DNA of 64,000 nt from Triglochin maritima (Eukaryota > Streptophyta > Magnoliopsida > Alismatales > Juncaginaceae). The stretch lies in assembly GCA_963682175.1 (NCBI GenBank), contig OY821787.1:23042501-23106500 (forward strand), written 5' to 3'. Position 1 is the first letter of the stretch; each line of letters begins with the position of its first letter. Position numbers and translations under genes: made by a program. Below the pieces are notes generated by a model that made no database searches, was not told where the DNA came from, and worked only from the letters and a program-made list of their open reading frames with translations. Positions 56,254 to 64,000 of this stretch are shown here, in pieces.

Positions 56254-57642
56254 TGTTGAACGTTTTAATTATACCGCAAGTGCACGAAGTCGGTGAACAC
56301 GTGGCAAATACGGGTCATCCACAGGGAGGTGAGCAGCCTCTCGTTTGTACAAAATCAAGTGACAACAAAAAGGGAAGAGAGTTTGATTATACTAATCTAC
56401 GCTACACTAAACTAGGAAGTAACACATGCACAAGAAAACAACAAGCGATGAACTTCCAAACTGAACTAAGAACTTGATAAGTATGCTGGAATCAGTAAGA
56501 GAAAGACCCCTTAGTGGGTGGAGTGACTACACATACACAATAAGGAGGTAAGAATGTCTTCCTATAGGCACAAGTGGAGGTAGTGTTTTCATGTATGGGA
56601 GGTGTCTACTTATCATGGCAAAACCCATCAATTAAATCACTAACCTATTTGATTAAAATTCATAAACACAAGCTGGTTATTTAAGAAACTAAACAAGCAT
56701 GGGAGGTGTCTTAAAACTTGTGGCAAAACCCATCTAGTGAAGTGTTCTATTCTAACAAGCAAGCATGCATTCATATTAATCAACACATTTGAAAATAAAA
56801 CATTCTTCCTTTCTTAATTGCATATATAAGTATCATCTCCACCCCCCAAAAGGGAAGTGATTTTACTCACTAAACATTAAACTAACTATTACACTAAGAT
56901 AAGAAAACATATTAACTAAGCTAGATTTAATAAAAGACAATTAAACTAACATGCAAGAACTACAAAAGAGCTATAAAAGAAGCAACAAAAGAAGGAAAAC
57001 TTTATTGATTTCAGACTCACAATACCAGTAGCATCTCCCCCATTGAGTTTCTTGCTTCAAGGCTTTCACTTCAATTAGGGAGAATGGCCACAAAGCATGG
57101 AGTGATTACAATAGAAGTTGAAGAGTTCCATTTATAGCCATAGAAAAGGATAATCCGGGACAATCCCCCGTTATGGGACTAAACAAATAGCAGAAATAGA
57201 CTAAATACACACTAATACATAAGCCAAAAAAATCTCCGCAGATCCGGAGCAACCCGGACCGCTAATTGGCGGTCTACAGGATCCAGATCGGCCTGGGCTT
57301 TTGTCTGGGCTTTCCATGATGGTATTGTTTGTCTTTGATGCATTTACTTGACTTGTTGGAGCTCCGACCCAGATAGAATTGACAAAATACTCCCCATGAT
57401 GGTGTGGAGTATTTTTGTTTGCTCATTGGTGCTTCGATCTTTCATTCAGTTCCTTTGATCTTGCATCTTAGTCCCCGAGTCTTTCAAATCAATCTTTTTT
57501 TCCTGCTTTTGGTTCCTTTTATGTTTCTTCTCTTCAAACCTCTTTATCTCTGAAATTCAAACATAAAACTCGTCACGTAGCATTGTTTAGGTGAAAGATA
57601 ATGGATATAAGATGCAAATGTAAGCATGAATAATGTCAATCA
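56254..57642 (-). repeat. 5' LTR of B
   Basis: Plus strand TGTTGAACGTTTTAATTATACC to TGTCAATCA. Partner of 25038-26476, about 31 kb away. U3 has a single GACCGCTAATTGGCGGTC (57257-57274). Promoter box (complement of CATTTATAG) near 57129-57137. The target duplication TAATG follows. Confidence 0.9.
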
Positions 57643-58267
57643 TAATGTGAGTCATTTAATAAAATAATTTTTCATTGTTTTGTTCTCATATTGTCTCTTT
57701 GTTATGCATGCTTAGCTTTGTCTTGTTTCTTTGATCTTAGGCTAAATTAGTTAGAATGTCTCCTTTCTTCTTTATTTTAATTGCTAGCATAATGTGTAGT
57801 GAGTAGATCCATCCCCTTTGGGGGGAGGAGATGATGTTCATATATATTGTGAAGTTTGGATGTTTGATGATTTTTTGATTGTGTAGACTTGCATGTTTGG
57901 TATGTTCATTGGGGCTATTTTAATCATCTACATGTTGGGGAATTTTGATCGGTTTTGCCACAAGATTTAGACACTTCCCATGCTTCGTTTTCTCATGTTT
58001 ATTGACTCAAATTTCCTGTTGAATATGCTACATGTTCGTTATGCCTTTGTATTTGCGTTTGCTTGTTTGATTGATTGAAGAAACTTTGTTTTGATGGGTT
58101 TTGCCACAACATTTAGATGGCTCCCATGCTTACCTTTGTTCTTCACATGAGTTTATGGTTTTTGATGAGTCTTGCCATATCTTTAGATACTTCTCATGAT
58201 GAGCCTAATCTTATGTCAATCAAGTAGTAATTGCCGATACGTTGTGTGAATGGATTGATAGGTTTTC
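57643..58267 (+). repeat. 3' LTR of I, second part, truncated
   Basis: TAATGTGAGTCATTTAATAAAATAATTTTTC continues the LTR interrupted at 25037 and aligns with 20728-21346 of the 5' LTR. It stops at TAGGTTTTC (58259-58267), which is also part of K's gag. The distal 340 or so bases of the LTR are missing. Confidence 0.88.
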
Positions 58268-60012
58268 TGCGGCGCTTGAGAAGGAGGTGTTGGTGTATTA
58301 CCCTCACCCTCAGCCTCTTTCTCCCCCATCATTTCCACAGAGGGGCTGCACAGATGGTTGTGGTGGCAAGGAAATGTGATTGTCAACCTGCTTTCCATTC
58401 CTTATGGTTACAATGGCATTGACATGATGAACTGGTTCCTCCACATGGTTCACTTGCCGCCCCCGAGGTACCAAACTTTCATTTTGCATGTGTTGTTGCT
58501 GGTACATGCGGGTGTTAGCCTCAGGCTGGCTAGGAAGCGTCCCTGGCTCTCTCCCATGTACAAACAGAGCCAATTGTCCCATATGAAGCTTTAGAGATTT
58601 CATGGCCTGCTGATTTAAAGTGAGAACTTGATTTGTAGATGACATAAAGTTTTTCATTGAGTTCTCAAGTCCACGAGTCAAGTTCTCAAGCAAATTGAAC
58701 CGGGTTTCTATGTTGTTAGAATTTGGGAAATTCGGTTGATTGATGATTTGAGGTTGGGGTGGCTGATAAGATTGTGAATGCATGGGAGGTTGGTGTGGTT
58801 GGTTAGGTGGTCAAGAGTAGTTTGAAAAATACCCTGGGCATTGTTTTGCTTCGATGAAAAGTTAGGGTGGTTCCTCTATCCAGGGTTATATGATGATGAG
58901 TATGAGTCATTCCTTGATCTATTATAGATGGCATTGACATGCTCCATCTCAGGAGGAATGGATGCACATTCGTCTCCTACATGACCTATCCTACCACATA
59001 AATAACAAGGAACCAGGCCAGATGCAGACACATGAGACACACCTTGCTTATTTAGGAGCTCAATCCAATCGATACGGTGCATTAAGGCCGCCATACGTTC
59101 CTCGGTGGCCGTAGTGGTATCGACAACAAATGCGGCACCCAATCTAGTCGAGTATGCATTTGCAATCCTTTCTCCTATGCTAGATGATGGTGATGGTTCC
59201 CTTACACTCTCCCACTTCAAGGTTTCGTCAGCGAGATCTTCTAAGAAAGCTCATGCCTCCCTTTCAACCTTTCAAAAGAACTCTTCTTGACACATGGGCT
59301 CAAAGAGTGTTCGGGACAAGATGTGAAGACCCTCGTAGACAATCTGACAAAGGCGCCACAACTCAATGTGATGGTGAGGGCATGAAGATAGTAGCTCCTT
59401 GAACCTCTCTAAATATGCATGGAATGATTCAGTCTCATGCTGATAAAATGAATTGATTTTGTTCCTCAGTTTTTGAGTCCGATGATTTGGAAAGTACTTC
59501 TTGAGGAATGCATATTGGAATTCATCCAAGTTCTAAAGGCATTCATCGGGTTTCTGTACAACCACTTCTTGGCATCATGCTTTAGTGCAAAGGGAACAAG
59601 CCTAAGGTGAATGGAGTTTGTGCTAAGTTATTGTAGCTTGAACCTTTCACAGACCTCCTCAAATTCCCTGAGAAAGATATAGGGGTCACCCTTCCCAGTG
59701 AAGTGAGGGAGCATGGATATAAACTGAGGCTTAACCTCATAGTGGTTCAATGGCCTCTGGCAATACAATGCAAGAAGGTAGAGTAGTACGACTCGGGTAG
59801 CATCGATCGCGGAGGGGGATGAGAACCTGGGGAACCAGGTGATGAGATTGTGGATCACCACCTTGTGGACCATAAGGTGGTATGAATCCAAAATCTGGGT
59901 CGCCCTCGTGTGGTTGACGACCGGTCATGGTCCCGGGACTGTGTAGGACACGGGACGGGGATGCGTTCGAAAAGTTGACAATCGATGATAGATCGATGTT
60001 GTATCTCGTCAA
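58259..60012 (-). pseudogene. gag pseudogene of K
   Basis: Minus strand from 60012 (MTRYNIDLSSIVNFSNASPSRVLHSPGTM). Contains HFTGKGDPYIFLREFEEVCERFKLQ, capsid fragment FLKKYFPNHRTQKLRNKINSFYQHETESFHAYL to LCQIVYEGLHILSR (59529-59272), an intact knuckle CYLCGRIGHVGDEC (about 59005-58964), the coiled linker and ends in PSQAPQKTY. Breaks occur at about 59740, 59630, 59535, 59255, 58870 and 58320. Confidence 0.82.
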
Positions 60013-61149
60013 ACGACCCTTGCCGTCTCACGACAACACTGGCATGCACAAAGCTTCACACCCACACGAGTCACACGACAAAAAAGAAAGAAAACTTTTT
60101 TTATTTTTAAAAAACAATTAAAATAGAAGATGCGTAGAGGAGAAGATGTGAAGATTATGATGAGAATGAATGACTCAGGAGCGAAGGGAAGAAGTCCTTA
60201 TGCTACGGTGGGTAGGTAATGGTATAAGCACACAAGCAAACAAGGCTCAAACAACCTAAGGTCACTATAAGTCCTTACAGCTAGACGACGCCTAACTACG
60301 AGGTCACGCAGTCTCAACACGTCTCACCTTCCTACGATGAAGACCACCAAGCCCAGCAAGTGAGCCAAGATCCGGAGATCTCGTCTCTCCTACTATCGAC
60401 AGAGTGGGCGACGCCGATCAGGCCATGACGGCCGCGATTGGATCACTCTCCTAATGCACCTGAGAACATTAGGGGCCAATATTAACTTGATTATAAAAAT
60501 TAGGCTCTTGATTAGTGTGATTTTTTAGGGAAAGGAAAGGGTGATGAAATCCCCACCTTATCTTATATGGGACAACCCCTTAGTAGCATTTTGGAGTCTT
60601 AATCTAGAAATCAACCCTCCAAACAAACGCTCAACTCACACTTGTTGCATTGCAATTCCTACTAACTAATGCATGGTCATACAAAATGCATGAATGAGAG
60701 TAGGAAATATGTAGCTCACGCTAGCCCTCAACAACTGAAAGTGAAGCTAAAATAAAAGACAAACTACGTTCCTAATTCAAATATATGATGCATGACCTAA
60801 ACAAGCATGAATGCCTAATCTTTTGCTTTGGGTTTTAGTGGCCAAGTTGATTACAAGGGGATCGATTATTCATCTGGAGGCAAACTACGCGTCAAAACAT
60901 GCTAAAATGAGCTCCAAACCATTATATTGAATGTAGAAACAACCAGAAGAAAGTAGAGATCAAAATAAGCTCACGAGGCCGCCAATTGGCGGTCAACCAC
61001 CGCTGATTGCCGGTCCAAGTGTATGTTTTGTCCTCCAAATTTCTCCTGGTATCTTCCCTTACTATTTCGATCTCATGAAACACACAGCAACTAAAAACAA
61101 AAAATTAAATCCACTCGAATTGTCCAAACCAGAGTCTGGACTGATCACC
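60013..61149 (-). promoter_or_regulatory. 5' leader of K with hairpin pair and splice donor
   Basis: On the minus strand hairpins at 61015-60976 (ACCGGCAATCAGCGGTGG, then GACCGCCAATTGGCGGCC) precede CTC|GTGAGC with GT at 60974-60973. The AAGGTGGGGATTTCATCACCC stem is at about 60559-60539. Confidence 0.65.
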
Positions 61150-61167
61150 CCCCGGGAAACGATGCCA
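61150..61167 (-). other. Primer-binding site of K (tRNA-Asp type, decayed)
   Basis: The minus strand TGGCATCGTTTCCCGGGG keeps the TGGC...CGTT core of the Athila primer site, with several changes. Confidence 0.75.
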
Positions 61168-61173
61168 AAAACT

Positions 61174-62829
61174 TGTTTAATTCGATTAAAGTTTAGACCG
61201 CAAGTGCACATCCATCGGTGAAGATTGGCCAAGTACAGGTCGATCCACAAGGAGGTTAGTAGTCTCTGGTTTGTCAAAAATCAAGTGGCAAAATGGGGGA
61301 GAAGATATTTGATTACACTAAACTAGACTACACTAAACTAGTAGTTAGCAAATGCAAAAGAAAGCAACTAAAGATAGGCTAAATCTAACTAAAAACCTAA
61401 CAAAGATATTTTAATTCAGGAAGAGAAACCCCTAAGGGATGGAGTATGTGCACATATGAAGTGAAATAAGTGATGAATAACGCTTGTAAGCATGTATGTG
61501 TGTGTGTTTTCATGCATAGGAAGTGTCTAAAGATTTGACAAAACCTATCAATCCATTCACACAACATATCGGAATTACTACTTGATTATCATAAGACTAG
61601 GCTCAGCATAAGAAGTGTCTAACGATATGGCAAGACTCATCAAAAACCATGAACTCATGTGAAGAACAAAGTTATGCATGGGAGGTGTCAATACATTCCA
61701 TCAAAAACCATGAACCCATCAAAACAAAGTTTCTTCAATCAAGCAAGCAAGCAAACACAAATCCAAAACACAACTAACATGTAGTCAATACATACCCAAC
61801 ATGAAATTTTAGTCAATAAACATGAGGAAACTAAGCAAGGGAAGCGTCTAAATCCTATGGTAAAACTCATCAAAAATCCCCCCAAATTTAGATGATTAAA
61901 GCACCCCCGATGAACATACAAACATGCAAGTCTACGCAATCAAAAATTCATCAAACATCAAAACTTCACAACATAAATGTACATCATCTCCACCCCCGAA
62001 AGGGGGATGGAACTACACACTAATCATTAGACCAACAATTATCTTAAGAAGAGAAAATATTCTAACTATTTTAACTAAGATTAATCAAACAAACTTAAGT
62101 TCCTTTGCAAAAAAAAACTTAAGATAAGCATGCAAGGAATAAAAGAGGCAAAATTAAACTAACAAAAAAATTCTTTTATTCAATGACTCACATTGCAAGT
62201 AGCATCTCTCCACTTGAGTCTTTGCTCCAAGGCTTGACTCTATGTAGAGGGATTGCCCATTAAGCATGTAGTAAATACAGAGGAGGAAGAGTTCTATTTA
62301 TAGGCATGGAAAAGATAACTGGAGACAATACGCCGATGTGGGACTAATGAAACTTCGCAATCTGAACACAAACCACATAACCAACATCCGAGAGAAATTA
62401 TGATTGATTCAGAGCAAAATGGACCACCAATTAGCGTTCTCCGGCCACCAATTGGCAGACACTTTTTCTTGGATTTACTCCAATTTTTGATATCTTTTTA
62501 CGTGCTTCAATTCTTGATGTGGGGTGCACTCGGATCAGTTATTGGAGTCTAGGCCTGAATCGAATTGCCAAAATACTCCTCATGATGGTGTGGGGTTTCT
62601 CGAATTTCTAATTGGTCCTCTTGGCTTGCATCAAGGTCCTTCCCTCATGCACATCGGTCCATAAGTCTCACCGATCAGTCATTTTTCTAACATTTTGGTT
62701 ATTTTTGTGTCTCTTCTTCTCAAACCCGTTTATTCCTGAAACTTAAATATAAAACTCATTGCATAGAAATGATTAGGTTGAAAATAGAGGATATAAGACA
62801 CAAATATATGCATGATAGGATGTCAATCA
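61174..62829 (-). repeat. 5' LTR of K
   Basis: 1656 bp; plus strand TGTTTAATTCGATTAAAG to GATGTCAATCA. U3 has two decayed palindromes (GACCACCAATTAGCGTTC and GGCCACCAATTGGCAGAC, 62423-62460). Promoter box (complement of CTATTTATAG) near 62294-62303. Confidence 0.87.
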
Positions 62830-62833
62830 ACAA

Positions 62834-63530
62834 ATGAGAAGTTCATTGAAATTTGCATTTTCGATGAAAGACATGGGTGAGGCTAAATACATCTTGGGAA
62901 TCGAGATATATAGAGATAGAACCTGTAGACTCAATTGCCTAAGTCAACATACGTACATTGACAAGGTCTTGGAAAGGTTCACCATGAACAACTCCAAAAA
63001 GGGCAATGAGCATGGGTGTGCAACTCAAGAAGTCTTAACATGTTGAATCACATAAAGACTTGGAGTACATGAAGGATATTCCTTATGCTTCAGCAATAGG
63101 ATCAATCATCGACGCCATGACTTGCACAAGACCCGATGACTCGTCTGCTTTAAGAGTGACAAGCCGTCACCAATCCAAGGCAGGTCCTGAGCATTGGATT
63201 GTGGTCAAGAATATGCTAAGGTACCTTAACCGTACCAAAGATAAGTTTCTTGTTTATGGAGCACAAAGGATGCTAATAGCCAAGGGCTATTCAGATGTGA
63301 GTTTCATGAGTGATCCCGATGATAGGAGATCACAGTCAGGATATGTCTTCCTTCTGAATAATGGAGTCGTGAGTTGGCGTAGTTGGAAGCAAACCACTAC
63401 AACCGACTCAACCACCATTTTCGAAGTAGTGGTTGTCGCTGAAGTGAGCAAGGAAGGAGTATGGATTAAGATGTTCTTTGAAGAGCTTGGAGTAGTTCCC
63501 TCGAGTGAGGGACCCATAGAGTTATGCTAA
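62834..63530 (+). pseudogene. Ty1/copia RT-RNase H fragment
   Basis: Two frames, 62834-63046 and 63060-63530, of one broken pol. The first is the end of the copia reverse transcriptase (FSMKDMGEAKYILGIEIYRD, LSQHTYIDKVLERFTMNNSKKG). The second runs through IPYASAIGSIIDAMTCTRPD, GPEHWIVVKNMLRYLNRTKDKFLVYG and the RNase H part (SDPDDRRSQSGYVFLLNNGVVSWRSWKQ). The join has a frameshift and lacks part of the connecting stretch. The RNase H Asp/Glu positions are partly altered (for example AEY is replaced by FEV). It resembles the Tork-like lineage. No LTR, PBS or PPT is attached, so it is a fragment between K and the next LTR piece. Confidence 0.88.
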
Positions 63531-64000
63531 TCTTGTCTTTTAATTCTTGCATGCTTCTTTAGTTTTATTTTCCTTTCAATTAGCTTCTTTAATATTCATT
63601 TCTTGCTTAGTTTAATTTCCTTGCAGTATAATGTTTCATTTTGTTAATGTAGTTAGTGTAATGATTAGTGAGTAGTTTCATCCCCATTTGGGGGTGGAGA
63701 AATATGTGATGTGATTATGTGATGTATTAGGTGTGTGTTATCTTAATCCTTTGAACCTTATTTGATTTCCATAACCATCTAATGGGATTTCAGTCTTGTC
63801 TTTGATATGCTAATGCTCTTGAATGAAGCTTAGCTTATGCTTAGATTAGTGGACCTATTTTATGGGGAATGATGAGGTGAGGATATGGATGGAATTGATA
63901 AAGGAAACATGACTTGTAGTGTATGTGCTCTTGTTGCCCTTACCTTTATTAATGTCTTGTATGTTTTAATGATTGGGTAAATCTTATTTCATGTAGAGGC
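63529..64000 (+). mobile_element. Athila-type LTR fragment at the right edge
   Basis: From TAATCTTGTCTTTTAATT it aligns with the middle of solo LTR G (12431 onward) and of the E LTRs, including GTAATGATTAGTGAGTAG and the CCCCATTTGGGGG stem. Its 5' third is missing at the join with the copia fragment; it runs off the window. Confidence 0.85.

Larger units (their letters stand above)
25038..57642 (-). mobile_element. Full-architecture Athila element B, carrying nested insertions
   Basis: 3' LTR 25038-26476, 5' LTR 56254-57642 (both minus strand), TSD TAATA/TAATG with one mismatch (25033-25037, 57643-57647). Both flanks are halves of I's 3' LTR. On the minus strand: PBS 56247-56230, leader 56229-55096, gag 39226-37480, pol 32103-29102, 3' ORF 29015-27801, 3' region and PPT at 26490-26477. 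Removing insert A (32104 to about 37479) and the E/D block (39227-55091 or so) leaves about 11.4 kb, normal for Athila. The protease segment is missing at the A junction. B is the only element here with pol. Confidence 0.9.
58259..62829 (-). mobile_element. Athila-like element K, 5' half
   Basis: Minus strand: 5' LTR 62829-61174, PBS 61167-61150, leader, gag up to about 58259 where it joins I's LTR. Everything from the protease onward, including the 3' LTR, is missing. Gag N-terminus (MTRYNIDLSSIVNF...SPGTM) is closest to that of F. Confidence 0.85.

Overview
This is nuclear DNA from a flowering plant, probably an AT-rich heterochromatic (pericentromere-like) region. No host gene is recognisable. 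From about 3.65 kb to the right edge the window is a stack of nested LTR retrotransposons. The plant assignment rests on Athila-type (Ty3/gypsy) gag, protease, reverse transcriptase, RNase H, integrase and 3' ORF, on primer-binding sites matching plant tRNA-Asp, and on a SIRE/Maximus-like Ty1/copia element primed by initiator tRNA-Met. I cannot name the species. Element letters (M, Z, F, G, H, I, B, A, E, D, K) are mine. Layout. 1-3652: flank with a 39-bp tandem repeat and an AACCCG-rich block, otherwise AT-rich DNA without a recognisable gene. 3653-3669 plus 8543-9050: LTR fragment of Athila-like element M, split by SIRE-like element Z (3670-8542, minus strand, gag only, TSD tatca). 9051-20114: element F (plus), which interrupts M, carries solo LTR G (11772-13311, perfect TSD) in its gag and solo LTR H (18914-19997, minus, a different LTR family) in its 3' LTR. 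20115-25037 plus 57643-58267: element I (plus), which interrupts F's 3' LTR. 25038-57642: element B (minus), a complete-architecture Athila element (LTR-gag-pol-3' ORF-LTR) of about 11.4 kb once insertions are removed, sitting in I's 3' LTR. B is interrupted by A (32104 to about 37479, plus, LTR family of H, with the only intact long gag-protease frame) and by a two-element block of E (39227-46543, plus) and D (46559-55091, minus) joined tail to tail. 58259-62829: 5' half of element K (minus), joined to I's LTR at a 9-bp microhomology. 62830-63530: Ty1/copia RT-RNase H fragment. 63529-64000: another Athila-type LTR fragment. Insertion order read from who interrupts whom: M, then F and Z; F, then G, H and I; I, then B; B, then A and the E/D block. 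Nothing here forms an operon. The pieces are related selfish elements: B has the full enzyme set but with inactivating lesions; D and F keep only gag, protease and a post-protease tail; E keeps only a zinc knuckle and the tail. These would have to borrow enzymes from an autonomous relative. The most interesting shared structure is non-coding. GC-rich palindromes lie in U3 upstream of the TATA box in three unrelated LTR families. In the Athila-like elements, related hairpin pairs recur in the 5' leader directly before a conserved GTRAG-type splice donor, and in B again before the 3' ORF.
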